A model generated the notes under the pieces. That model did no database searches, was not told the DNA's origin, and saw only the letters and a list, made by a program, of their open reading frames with translations. A stretch of 64,000 nucleotides of DNA, taken from positions 620,001-684,000 of the forward strand of contig NZ_SGXC01000001.1 of NCBI RefSeq assembly GCF_004216695.1, written 5' to 3'. The position numbers and the translations under genes were made by a program. How positions within the stretch are numbered: the stretch's first letter is position 1; each line of letters begins with the position of its first letter. The DNA comes from Pigmentiphaga kullae (GTDB lineage: Bacteria; Pseudomonadota; Gammaproteobacteria; Burkholderiales; Burkholderiaceae_B). This document shows, one piece after another, positions 37,357 to 45,660 of this stretch.

Positions 37357-38124
37357 ATGCTGCTTCAGGACAAGACCGCCATCGTCTACGGCGCCGCCGG
37401 CCACATCGGCAGCCAGGTCGCCCGCACCTTCGCCCGGGAAGGCGCGCGGCTCTTTCTTGCCGGCCGCACGCCCGACCGGCTGCAGGCGCTGGCACGCGAA
37501 CTCGGCGCGGACTGGGCGACGCTGGACGTGCTGGACGAAGCCGCGGTCGAGCGCCACGCCGCCGGGGTCGCGGCCAAGGCCGGCCGCATCGACGTCAGCC
37601 TGAACGCCGCCAGCATTCGCGGCGACCTGCAGGGCACGCCGCTGCTGGACATGCCCCTGGCCGATTTCATGGCCCCGGTGGAAACGGGCGTGCGCGCCAA
37701 TTTCCTGACGATGCGCGGCGCGGCCCGGCACATGGTCCGACAGAGGCGCGGTGTCATCCTGGCGCTATCGGCGACGTCGGCCGGCCTGTCGGGCCGGGAC
37801 CGGGTCTATCACAAGACCGGCGGATTCGCCGTTGCCTGCACGGCCATCGAAGCCATGGTCCGGACCTTCGCCGGCGAACTGGGGCGGCACGGCGTGCGCG
37901 TCGTCTGCCTGCGGTCGGACGCGCTGCCCGAGACCTGGCCGCCCGAAGCCCAGGTCGAATATCGCGAGACCCGGGACTACATGGATGCCGGGACGGCGCT
38001 GGGGCGCCTGCCGCGGATCGCCGAGGTGGCGGATGCGGCGGCCTTCGCAGCCTCCGACCGCGCGGGCGCGATGACGGGGGCCATCGTCAATCTGACCTGC
38101 GGATCCATCATGGATGCCGACTGA
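37357..38124 (+). CDS. SDR-family protein lacking the canonical Tyr/Lys active site (255 aa)
   Basis: The Rossmann part is intact: YGAAGHIGSQ at 11–20 and the NAAS variant of NAG at 83–86. In the active-site region, alignment by eye puts Phe157 and Cys161 where the usual Tyr-x-x-x-Lys occurs (GGFAVACTAIEAMVRTFAGEL). Ser138/141 remain. Relatives with this GGF-x-x-A-C pattern occur among SDRs in soil bacteria, so this is a divergent branch rather than a mutation. CAGGGAGA precedes ATG 37357. It is convergent with the second SDR (stop 38133), and its partner in metabolism is unclear. Confidence 0.82.
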   Translation: MLLQDKTAIVYGAAGHIGSQVARTFAREGARLFLAGRTPDRLQALARELGADWATLDVLDEAAVERHAAGVAAKAGRIDVSLNAASIRGDLQGTPLLDMPLADFMAPVETGVRANFLTMRGAARHMVRQRRGVILALSATSAGLSGRDRVYHKTGGFAVACTAIEAMVRTFAGELGRHGVRVVCLRSDALPETWPPEAQVEYRETRDYMDAGTALGRLPRIAEVADAAAFAASDRAGAMTGAIVNLTCGSIMDAD

Positions 38125-38132
38125 AGGCGCCG

Positions 38133-38870
38133 TCAGTTCCCCTCGGACGCCGCGATGTCCCGCCCGCCGCACACGAACAGGTTCTGCCCGGTCACGTAGG
38201 ACGTCTCGTCCCGCAGGAAGAACATGGCGGCATTGGCCACGTCCTCGGGCCGCGCCACCCGCCCCATGGGAATCGAGGCCTCCAGCGCCTGGGCCTGCGC
38301 CGAGCCGGCGGGATGATAGACCCGCAGCATGGGCGTATCCACCGGCCCCGGACTGACCACGTTGACGTTGATGCCGTGCGGCGCCAGTTCGACCGCCAGC
38401 GCCCTGGCCATGCCCAGGATGCCGGACTTCACCGCGCCGTAGAGCGAACTGCGCACGCGTCCCAGGCTGACGCGGCTGCCCAGCAGCACGATGTGGCCAT
38501 GCCGCCGGGCCTTCATGGCCGGAACCACGAGGCCGATGCATTGCATGGCCGCGCGCAGGTGCAGGTGCACGATGCGATCGAAGCCCCCGGCGTCGAAGGC
38601 CTCGACCGGCGCCATGTGCGGGATCCCCGCGCAATGCACGAAGCCCGTCACGCGATGCTCGCCCAGGACAGCCTCGAATGCTTCACGCGTGGCCTCGGCA
38701 TCCGTCAGGTCGACGATCCGGTCGATGATGCCCAGCGGCGCCGTGGACGGCCGGTCGGACAGGTTGACCACCCGCCCGCCCTCGGCCAGCACGCGCCGGG
38801 CCAGGGCCGCGCCTATCCCGCCGCTGGCCCCGGTGATCACCGTCACGCCGTCACCGGCCGGCGCGGCCAT
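38133..38870 (-). CDS. SDR-family oxidoreductase (245 aa)
   Basis: This is a classical short-chain dehydrogenase: glycine motif TGASGGIGAAL near residue 13, CAGIPH (NAG equivalent), and the catalytic Ser plus Tyr-x-x-x-Lys in LLGSRVSLGRVRSSLYGAVKSG. The C-terminus GQNLFVCGGRDI is typical. It would reduce or oxidise an alcohol/ketone in the pathway with NAD(P). ATG 38870 (MAAPAGDGVTVITG) overlaps the amidohydrolase gene by 20 bp, so it is coupled to it downstream of the receptor. Confidence 0.92.
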   Translation of the reverse strand: MAAPAGDGVTVITGASGGIGAALARRVLAEGGRVVNLSDRPSTAPLGIIDRIVDLTDAEATREAFEAVLGEHRVTGFVHCAGIPHMAPVEAFDAGGFDRIVHLHLRAAMQCIGLVVPAMKARRHGHIVLLGSRVSLGRVRSSLYGAVKSGILGMARALAVELAPHGINVNVVSPGPVDTPMLRVYHPAGSAQAQALEASIPMGRVARPEDVANAAMFFLRDETSYVTGQNLFVCGGRDIAASEGN

Positions 38871-39753
38871 CCTGCCCCTCCTGGCCGGGCCCGGGCAGGC
38901 CGAACACCCGCACCGCGTTCTCGCCCAGCGTCTTGCGGAAACTCGTATCCGACAAGGGCAGCTGCATGTACGCATCCAGGCAGGCGTCGATCTCCCGCAC
39001 CGGATACCCCGATCCGTACATCATCTGGTCCTGCAGGAACCCGTTGGCCGCCTGGACCAGCAGGTCCCCGCCGGGCATGAAGAGGTAGGCATCGGCCGAC
39101 ACGTACACATTCTCGTGGCGGTAGGCCACGCCCAGCAGTTCCGCGAAGAAGGGCCAGCAGGCGTGTCCGGCGACGATGGACAGGTTGGGAAAGTCCCGTG
39201 CCACCCCCTGGATGTACCGCGGATGGGTGTCCTCGATCTGCGGCCCCGCGAACGGTCCCGACATCAGCACCACGGGTACCTTGCGGTCGTCGCACAGCTC
39301 GTACAGCGGATACAGGCGCCGGTCGTCCCAGTGCGTGGCGAGCGCGCTGCGCGTGGGCGCGATGTGGATGCCCCGCAGGCCCAGCTCGTCGATGGCCCGG
39401 CGGGTTTCCTCCACGGGGTCGCCGAAATCCCCGCCGACGTCGATGCCCGCGACACCCGACAGCCGGTCGGGGTGGGCATGCACCACCTCGGCGATATGGT
39501 CGTTGGAGACATCGCTGCGCGGCGATCCGCCCGCGGCCGGCACCACCCGGTGCACGCACAGCATCCGGTCCACGCCGGCGCGGTCCGCCTCCTGGAAGAA
39601 CAGCTCCACCGAAGCATTCAGATAAGACGGCGGGATCGTCTTCATCCCCAGATGGCCGCCGAAGAACTTCAGGTGATCCGGCGTGAAATAGGTCAGGATC
39701 TCCTTGGTAGGCGGCCGGGCCCGCAGGTCCACGACATGGTATCCGTCTCGCAT
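38851..39753 (-). CDS. Amidohydrolase-2-family metal-dependent hydrolase (300 aa)
   Basis: The fold resembles the amidohydrolase-2 group (decarboxylases and lactonases such as PDC hydrolase). RGIHIAPTRSALATHW, IVAGHACWPFF and a C-terminal aspartate region (MYGSGYPVREIDACLDAY) match the outline. The N-terminal H-x-H is missing: the first strand reads VVDLRARP instead of D-x-H-x-H, as in several divergent decarboxylases. It is cotranscribed with an SDR and a Bug receptor. I cannot assign a substrate. Confidence 0.78.
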   Translation of the reverse strand: MRDGYHVVDLRARPPTKEILTYFTPDHLKFFGGHLGMKTIPPSYLNASVELFFQEADRAGVDRMLCVHRVVPAAGGSPRSDVSNDHIAEVVHAHPDRLSGVAGIDVGGDFGDPVEETRRAIDELGLRGIHIAPTRSALATHWDDRRLYPLYELCDDRKVPVVLMSGPFAGPQIEDTHPRYIQGVARDFPNLSIVAGHACWPFFAELLGVAYRHENVYVSADAYLFMPGGDLLVQAANGFLQDQMMYGSGYPVREIDACLDAYMQLPLSDTSFRKTLGENAVRVFGLPGPGQEGQDGRAGR

Positions 39754-39785
39754 GTTTCTCTTCGCTCCTCAAATATCGGTTCTTG

Positions 39786-40754
39786 CTAGTCGGCCGTGAT
39801 CGAGGCCGACTGGATCAGGCTGCCCCATTTGGCCGTTTCGCTGGCGATGAACGCGGCCAGCGGCTCCCCCGTCACAGACCGGGGCTCCACCGCCAATTGC
39901 TGCATCCGCTCGCGCATGCTGCCGGACTCCATGATCTTCTTGAGCGTCGTGCGCAGCTTGTCCAGTACGTCGGCGGGCGTGTTCGCCGGCGCCATGATGA
40001 CGTTCCACGAGCTGGCGGAGTACTCGGGAAAGCCCACCTCGGCCAGCGTCGGCACCTCCGGCAGCAGCGGCGAGCGCTTGTCCCCGGCCAGCGCCAGGAT
40101 CTTCAGCATGCCCGACTTGTGCATGGTCATCGCGGTGGGAAGCACGTCCACGCAGAACTCCGCCTCGCCAGCCGCGATCGCCGCCAGCGCCGGCCCCGCG
40201 CCCTTGTAGGGCACATGCACCGTGTCGAGCTTGTAGGTGCGCACGAACAGCTCCGAAGCCAGGTGGCTGGGCGAGCCCACGCCCGACGACGCGTAGTTCA
40301 CCTTGCCCGGATGCTTGCGTATGTAGTCGACCAGCGCGGGCGCGGATTCCGGCTCGAACTTGGGCGAACGCAGCAGCACCATCTGGGTGCTGGAGATCTG
40401 GATGATGGGCACGAAGTCGCGCTGCACGTCGTAGGGCAGTTTCTTGTACAGCGTGGGGTTGATGGCCAGCGCGGCGCTGGACAACAGCAGGGTGTAGCCG
40501 TCCGGCTTGGCGCGCGCCACCTGCTCGGTGCCCACGACGCTGCCCGCGCCGCCCTTGTTCTCCACCACCACGGCCTGCCCCAATTCGGCCGTCAGCCGCG
40601 GCGCGATGATGCGGGCCAGCACGTCGTTCAGCCCACCCACCGCGAACGGCACCACCATCTTGATGGGACGATCGGGATAGCCGGCGGCGCTTGCCGTGCC
40701 GGCTCCCGACAACGCGACGAGGATCGCCGCGCAAAGACTCGACTGCCGGTTCAT
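39786..40754 (-). CDS. Bug/TctC-family periplasmic receptor (322 aa)
   Basis: A signal peptide (MNRQSSLCAAILVALSGAGTASA) precedes GYPDRPIKMVVPFAVGGLND. The family core VVENKGGAGSVVGTEQVAR, VNYASSGVGSPSHLASEL and VPYKGAGPALAAIAAGEAEF is intact. It heads the leftward amidohydrolase–SDR operon. Upstream (40847–40875) stands a direct-repeat box shared with the AraC/dioxygenase promoter at 44633. The next gene on the right, another Bug receptor, is divergent. Confidence 0.92.
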   Translation of the reverse strand: MNRQSSLCAAILVALSGAGTASAAGYPDRPIKMVVPFAVGGLNDVLARIIAPRLTAELGQAVVVENKGGAGSVVGTEQVARAKPDGYTLLLSSAALAINPTLYKKLPYDVQRDFVPIIQISSTQMVLLRSPKFEPESAPALVDYIRKHPGKVNYASSGVGSPSHLASELFVRTYKLDTVHVPYKGAGPALAAIAAGEAEFCVDVLPTAMTMHKSGMLKILALAGDKRSPLLPEVPTLAEVGFPEYSASSWNVIMAPANTPADVLDKLRTTLKKIMESGSMRERMQQLAVEPRSVTGEPLAAFIASETAKWGSLIQSASITAD

Positions 40755-40846
40755 GCTGACTCCTTGTAATCAGGTGACGCGGGCGTACTTGGAAATTGAA
40801 GCGGATTATAGGAACGGGGCCGCCGAGTCCCATTACTGTTTCGTCG

Positions 40847-40875
40847 CCGCATTTACGATGGCGTCCGATTTATTG
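40847..40875. promoter_or_regulatory. AraC-type direct-repeat box, copy 1
   Basis: ATTTA at 40851 and ATTTA at 40868 lie 17 bp apart, within CCGCATTTA (40847) and CCGATTTA (40865). The same motif with the same spacing of the ATTT cores is at 44633–44661. It lies between the divergent Bug genes at 40754 and 41009. Confidence 0.55.
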
Positions 40876-41008
40876 CACGCGCCCCGTGCGCCGGCCGCGC
40901 TCGCGAAAAAAATGAGATCAATGCGTAAATGGGAGGACAGCGGGATAACAACGAAGAACGAGTCCCCTCCTACACTCGCCGGTGCTTTTTCAACCACCAG
41001 GAGTCCTC

Positions 41009-41998
41009 ATGCATCGTTGTCCGCCGCACGCCCTGAAACAGGCCGCCATCGTTGTCCTGGCCCTCGGCGCCCATGCGACCCTGCCCGCCGCCGAGTCCTT
41101 TCCCACGCGTCCCATCACACTGGTCGTGCCGTATGCGCCTGGCGGCGCCGGCGACATCCTCGGACGCTCGGTCGCCAAGGAACTGGCGGGCATCGCGGGC
41201 AAGCCCGTGGTGGTCGAGAACAAGCCCGGTGCCGGCGGCAACATCGGCGCCGAGCTCGTCGCGCGCGCCCAGGACAAGGACGGCCACACGCTGCTGCTCG
41301 GCGCCACCAGCCTGGCCAGCAATCCCAGCCTGATGCGCAGCATGCCGGTGGATCCGCTCAAGGATCTGGTCGCCATCGGCGGCGTGGCTTCGCTGCAGAA
41401 CGTCATCGCCGTCCATCCCTCATCCAGGCTGCGCACCGTGGCCGATCTCGTCGCCGAAGCCAGGAAGCACCCCGGCAAGCTGACCTTCGGCACGGCGGGC
41501 ATCGGCACCTCCAGTCATTTGTCGGTCGAGCTGTTCAAGGGCGAAGTCGGCGTGGACCTGCTCCACGTGCCGTACAAAAGCGGAGGCCCGGCGATGGCCG
41601 ACGTGATGGCGGGCAACCTCGACCTGGTGTTCGAATTGATGCCGGCGGTGGTGGGCCACGTCCGCAGCGGCAAGTTGCGCGGCATCGCCGTCACCGGCGC
41701 CGCGCGCGCCGAGGCGTTGCCCGATCTTCCCACCGTGGCGGAATCGGGCTACCCCAAGTATTCGTTCGTGTCGTGGTTCGGCGTCTTCGGGCCCGCGGGG
41801 ATGGATGCCCGGCGCGTGGCCCAGCTCAACGAGATGATGGGCAAGGCTCTGGCCTCCAGCGAGTTCAAGGCGCGGCTCGAGCAACTGGGCGCGGAAGGCA
41901 TGCCAGGCTCTCCCGCGCAGTTCGACAAGTTCTTCCAGGGCGAGGTCGCCAAGTGGAAGCGTGTCGTGGCCGAACAGGGACTGCCCCCGATGAACTGA
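41009..41998 (+). CDS. Bug/TctC-family periplasmic receptor (329 aa)
   Basis: The signal peptide MHRCPPHALKQAAIVVLALGAHATLPA is followed by ESFPTRPITLVVPYAPGGAGD. The core VVENKPGAGGNIGAELVAR, LTFGTAGIGTSSHLSVEL and VPYKSGGPAMADVMAGNLDLV is intact. AGGAG stands 8 bp before ATG 41009. It is monocistronic and convergent with the aldehyde dehydrogenase gene that ends at 42040. Together with the divergent receptor at 39786, it probably answers to the box at 40847–40875. Confidence 0.92.
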   Translation: MHRCPPHALKQAAIVVLALGAHATLPAAESFPTRPITLVVPYAPGGAGDILGRSVAKELAGIAGKPVVVENKPGAGGNIGAELVARAQDKDGHTLLLGATSLASNPSLMRSMPVDPLKDLVAIGGVASLQNVIAVHPSSRLRTVADLVAEARKHPGKLTFGTAGIGTSSHLSVELFKGEVGVDLLHVPYKSGGPAMADVMAGNLDLVFELMPAVVGHVRSGKLRGIAVTGAARAEALPDLPTVAESGYPKYSFVSWFGVFGPAGMDARRVAQLNEMMGKALASSEFKARLEQLGAEGMPGSPAQFDKFFQGEVAKWKRVVAEQGLPPMN

Positions 41999-42039
41999 CG
42001 AACGATCGTGCCGCCCGCCTCGGGCGGCACGCCCCGCCG

Positions 42040-43479
42040 CTACTGCCAGGCAATGCCGGTGAACTTGAGCTGCGACAGCTCCTCGATGGCATAGCGCACC
42101 CCCTCCCGTCCGGTGCCGCTCAGCTTCATGCCGCCGAAGGGATACATATCCAGGCGGAAGCGGCTGGCCTCGTTCACCCACAGCGCCCCCACCTCGAAGG
42201 ACTCGGCGAACCGGAAGGCGTGGCCCAGGCTGCGGGTGAACACCGCCCCCTGGAGGCCGAACGGGGAATCGTTGGCCAACGCCAGCGCATGATCGGCGTC
42301 GTCGGCCCGGATCAGCACCGCCACCGGTCCGAATACTTCCTCGTACCACAGCCGCGCGGCGGGCGTGAGCGCCTCGACGATGACCGGGGACAGGACCAGG
42401 CCCTCGCGGCGGGGAGCCAGCCGATAGCGGGCGCCGTGCGCGATCGCGTCCTTGCACAACTCCATGATGCGGTCGGCCGAGGCCAGGGACACCAGCGGAC
42501 CGATGTCGGTCTGTTCGTCGTCGGCGGGCCCGACGCGCATCCTTTCGGCGGCGGCGGCGAATCGTTCCGCGAACGCGTCGTAGACGCCGGCCTCGACGAT
42601 CACGCGCTGCGCCGAGATGCACTGCTGGCCGCTGGCCTCGAACGCGGCCGCGGCGATCTTGGCGGCAGCCGACTCCAGGTCCGCGTCGGCCAGGACGACA
42701 TTGGCGGCGCTCGACCCGAGCTCCGACACGAATCGGCGCACGCCGGTCGCCCTGGCCAAGGCTTCGCCTGCCTGCACCCCTCCCGTGAACGACACCACGC
42801 CGACGTCGGGATGGCCCGCCAGGCCCAGCGCCGCCGCCTTATCCCCGGCCAGCACATTCATCATGCCCGGCGGCAGGCCGGCCTCGACCGCCGCGGCGGC
42901 CAGATGCAGCGCCGTACGCAGCGACGCCGGCGCGGGCTTGGCCACGCATGCGTTGCCGGCCGCCAGCGCAGGGGCCAGCTTCTGCACGAGCAGGTTCACC
43001 GGCGCATTGAAGGGGGTGATCGCACCCACGACCCCGTAGGGAAAGCGGCGGGTGTAGCCCACTCGTCCCACGCCGGACGACACGGCGTCCAGGGGCAGGA
43101 CCTCGCCCCCCAGATGCGACAGCTCCGACATGCAGGCCTCGACGAACTGCAGGCCGCGCGCCACCTCGCCCCGGGCCACGCGTATCGGCTTGCCGACGTC
43201 CTCGCTGATAAGACGCGCCAGGGCCGCGGCTTCGCGGGACAAGGCGTCCCGCAGACATTGCAGATGCCCCAAGCGCACGGTCAACGGCGAAGGCCGCTGC
43301 GCCTGAAACGCGCGCCGCGCGCTGGCGACCGCCTGCGCCACGACGCCCTCGTCCGCCTCGGCGATGGCCAGCATGCCGCCGCTGCCAGCCTGGTGCCACG
43401 ACATGCGCACGGCGCCCGGCGCCACCTGGGCGCCGTCGATGAACGAGGATTGCACCTCTCCAGCCGACGCGGCCTTCAT
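42040..43479 (-). CDS. NAD(P)-dependent aldehyde dehydrogenase (479 aa)
   Basis: Catalytic residues are all visible: Asn158 in ITPFNAP, the Lys at 181 in VAKPAPAS, Glu253 in VSELGSSAANVV and Cys287 in ASGQQCISAQR. The protein belongs to the class including glyceraldehyde-3-phosphate-type non-phosphorylating and lactaldehyde dehydrogenases. It follows the dioxygenase gene with a 4-bp overlap, so it probably oxidises the semialdehyde that ring cleavage releases. ATG 43479 is preferred; a longer frame upstream runs through the dioxygenase in another frame and is rejected. Confidence 0.9.
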   Translation of the reverse strand: MKAASAGEVQSSFIDGAQVAPGAVRMSWHQAGSGGMLAIAEADEGVVAQAVASARRAFQAQRPSPLTVRLGHLQCLRDALSREAAALARLISEDVGKPIRVARGEVARGLQFVEACMSELSHLGGEVLPLDAVSSGVGRVGYTRRFPYGVVGAITPFNAPVNLLVQKLAPALAAGNACVAKPAPASLRTALHLAAAAVEAGLPPGMMNVLAGDKAAALGLAGHPDVGVVSFTGGVQAGEALARATGVRRFVSELGSSAANVVLADADLESAAAKIAAAAFEASGQQCISAQRVIVEAGVYDAFAERFAAAAERMRVGPADDEQTDIGPLVSLASADRIMELCKDAIAHGARYRLAPRREGLVLSPVIVEALTPAARLWYEEVFGPVAVLIRADDADHALALANDSPFGLQGAVFTRSLGHAFRFAESFEVGALWVNEASRFRLDMYPFGGMKLSGTGREGVRYAIEELSQLKFTGIAWQ

Positions 43480-44549
43480 TGTCCGCCTCCCGATTCGGCG
43501 CGCAGATGCCGGATGTTCATGTTGGCCAGAAAGCCGATCAGCGGATGCAGTCCCATCTCGGAGAATTTCAGTTGATCCATGGCCAGCAGCGCCCCGCGAT
43601 GGCCCTCGCTCAGCTCGAAGCGGGCGGCGTAGGCCTGGGGATCCGCCACGAAGGCACGCTGGTTGGCCCGGTCGTAGGCCAGGCCGTGCAGGGCGCGCGT
43701 CAGCTCCGCCAGTTCGGGCGCGATGCGCGGATAGTGCGGGCGGGGCGCCGGCTGGGGGGGAGAGAAGAACCCCACCGAGGCATAGTTGTGGTGCCAGCTC
43801 GGATCCATCTGCACCACGTCGGGCACGCGCTCGCCCAGCGCCCCCGCGGCCAGCGCCCAGCAGCGCAATTCGATGTTGCCGGTATCGTCCAGCCTGGATT
43901 CGCCGTACCCGATCAGCGACTTCAGGTTGCCGGTCCTCAGGGTATCCAGCACCCGGTTGTCGAAGTCCAGGTCGGGCTGGCTGTAGCGATCCGTGCCGGG
44001 GAAATGCGACATGCCGCCGCTGGCCACGACCACCGTGCGCAGCCCCAGGCGGCGTACCGCGTTGGCCAGCGCCACGCCGAAGGCATAGCATCGCTCGGTG
44101 GTCGGCTGCGGCGGCAGGTAGGCATTGACGTAGACCGGCAGCACGGGCGCGGAAACTCCCAGATGCGTCAGCGGGATGCCCAGCGCGTAGTCGATCTCGG
44201 CGCTGCTGGTGAAGGCGGGATCGAAGCCCGCCCGGTACAGGTCCTCGACGATCGCGAAGGAAACGTCGCTGGGCACCTGGTAGCGAAAGCCCCGGCCGGC
44301 GAACTCGCCCTTGGCGACGCCGCCGACGTGCAGCGTGAACGGCGGCGCGCACTGGTGGAAGAATTGCTGGGCATGGTCGTTGGCGATCATGATCCACAGA
44401 TCGGGCTGGAGCGCCTGCAGCCGTTCCCCGATCGACGCGGCCACGTCCCGGACGCGCTGGACCGTGTCCTTGTCCTCGGTGTCGGGCATCGTGAAGAACT
44501 GCGGGGCGTGCGGCAGCATGGCGCCGCCGACGATCAGATCCTGGGGCAT
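43476..44549 (-). CDS. Class III extradiol dioxygenase: LigB catalytic domain fused to a LigA-like domain (357 aa)
   Basis: The catalytic half has the LigB pattern: His14 (MLPHAPQFF), His59 (ANDHAQQFF) and Glu227 (GNIELRCW) for iron, and the acid/base His182 in ASGGMSHFPG. Residues about 280–345 (LTRALHGLAYDRANQRAFVADPQAYAARFELSEGHRGALL) match the LigA (protocatechuate 4,5-dioxygenase alpha) subunit. This beta-then-alpha fusion is the gallate-dioxygenase style but much shorter than the ~420-residue gallate enzymes. It probably cleaves a catechol-type ring. AAAGGAG precedes ATG 44549; the downstream aldehyde dehydrogenase is coupled. Confidence 0.87.
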   Translation of the reverse strand: MPQDLIVGGAMLPHAPQFFTMPDTEDKDTVQRVRDVAASIGERLQALQPDLWIMIANDHAQQFFHQCAPPFTLHVGGVAKGEFAGRGFRYQVPSDVSFAIVEDLYRAGFDPAFTSSAEIDYALGIPLTHLGVSAPVLPVYVNAYLPPQPTTERCYAFGVALANAVRRLGLRTVVVASGGMSHFPGTDRYSQPDLDFDNRVLDTLRTGNLKSLIGYGESRLDDTGNIELRCWALAAGALGERVPDVVQMDPSWHHNYASVGFFSPPQPAPRPHYPRIAPELAELTRALHGLAYDRANQRAFVADPQAYAARFELSEGHRGALLAMDQLKFSEMGLHPLIGFLANMNIRHLRAESGGGQ

Positions 44550-44632
44550 TCCGTCTCTCCTTTCTTGGCAATGTGTCCTGGGTGCCAAGGAGTGTAGGAA
44601 CGCGGGCCCGGGCGGCCATTACGTCCGCGTCT

Positions 44633-44661
44633 GCCGATTTATGAATTCATCCGATTTTGTC
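44633..44661. promoter_or_regulatory. AraC-type direct-repeat box, copy 2
   Basis: CCGATTTA at 44634 and CCGATTTT at 44651 are 17 bp apart, with the palindrome ATGAATTCAT (44641–44650) between. It lies between the dioxygenase start (44549) and the AraC start (44757), so it can serve both genes. The 40847–40875 box has the same layout. Confidence 0.55.
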
Positions 44662-44756
44662 TGAACGGCCGATGGCATTCGCCGGGGCCTTGGATATACT
44701 GTCCGCACACACGCAACATCGCCGTCTCATCGCCCGCGGGGCGAAGGAAGTGCCAC

Positions 44757-45614
44757 GTGTCCAGAGTCCTAGCCGTTACCCACGGCCACATCGGCCGGGC
44801 CTGCCTGCTCGACAAGGTGCGTCCCGCCGGCGCGCATGCCCACCCCGTCCACCACGCCATGATCGAACTGGACGGCCCCTGCCATGAATACCAGGTGGGC
44901 GAGGCCTCGGCCGTACTGGCTCCCCGCCACGCCATCCTCGTCAACAGCCACGAACTGCACGCCAACCTTTCCGTCGGCCACGGCAAGAGCACGATCCTGA
45001 TGCTGTATTTCTCGCCGCTGTGGATAGAGGAACAATTCCCGGGCCTGCCCGCCTACGTGCGGTTCTTCCGGGACAGCAGCGTGCAACTGGGGACCGCCAC
45101 GGTCGAGCTTGCCCAGCGCCTGGCCCGACGCATGCTGGAGGCGCCCGAGATCAACACCCCCGAGGTCCAGGCCCTGTTCGGCGAACTGGCCGAACACCTG
45201 TGCCACCAGCACGGCCCCACGTATCCGAATCGCGAACGGCCCGCCCGCAGCAACGACTATCGCATCCGGCGGGCCATCGCGCTGATGCAGGAGCATCTGG
45301 AAGAGCCGCTGCCCACCCAGGAGATCGCCGCGCGGGTGGGCTTGTCCCGCTCGCGTTTCTTCGAGCTGTTCACCGCCTGTACGGGCCTCTCGCCCAAGCA
45401 CTACGTCAACATGCTGCGGCTGCACGCCGCGGTGGAATACCTGGCCGACGACCCGGGCCCCATCGCCGAGCTGTCGCAGCGCTGCGGCTTCGGCGCGCAA
45501 AGCCATTTCTCGAAGTTCTTCGTCGACCAGCAAGGCTTCACGCCCCGCGACTATCGCCGCGCCGCGGTGCCTGCCTTGCCCAGGCAGTGCGAGCAGGCCG
45601 ACGCCCGGCCCTGA
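44757..45614 (+). CDS. AraC-family transcriptional regulator (285 aa)
   Basis: An N-terminal cupin-like sensing domain (about residues 1–150) is followed by a double helix-turn-helix: LPTQEIAARVGLSRSRFFELFTACTGLSPKHYV, then IAELSQRCGFGAQSHFSKFFVDQQGFTP. The start is GTG 44757 after GAAGGAAG. It is divergent from the dioxygenase–aldehyde dehydrogenase operon and faces the repeat box at 44633–44661. It is convergent with the Liv operon terminator. It probably activates ring cleavage and, through the second box, the Bug/amidohydrolase operon. Confidence 0.9.
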   Translation: MSRVLAVTHGHIGRACLLDKVRPAGAHAHPVHHAMIELDGPCHEYQVGEASAVLAPRHAILVNSHELHANLSVGHGKSTILMLYFSPLWIEEQFPGLPAYVRFFRDSSVQLGTATVELAQRLARRMLEAPEINTPEVQALFGELAEHLCHQHGPTYPNRERPARSNDYRIRRAIALMQEHLEEPLPTQEIAARVGLSRSRFFELFTACTGLSPKHYVNMLRLHAAVEYLADDPGPIAELSQRCGFGAQSHFSKFFVDQQGFTPRDYRRAAVPALPRQCEQADARP

Positions 45615-45616
45615 TA

Positions 45617-45651
45617 CGAAAACGCCGGAAGCCGCCAGGGACTTCCGGCGT
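45617..45651 (-). terminator. Intrinsic terminator of the Liv operon
   Basis: ACGCCGGAAG (45622–45631) and CTTCCGGCGT (45642–45651) form a perfect 10-bp stem. Read leftward it is followed by a T-rich tract (TTTTCG). It lies 10 bp beyond the livF stop at 45661 and may also stop the convergent AraC transcript. Confidence 0.75.
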
Positions 45652-45660
45652 CCGCCACGC

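Noticed and set aside
41009-41998. Recent gene duplication among the Bug receptors
   Set aside because: Sequences differ widely outside the fold motifs, so a local duplication is not supported.
43480-44619. An apparent fusion of aldehyde dehydrogenase with upstream sequence
   Set aside because: The upstream part is the dioxygenase gene in another frame; the aldehyde dehydrogenase starts at 43479.
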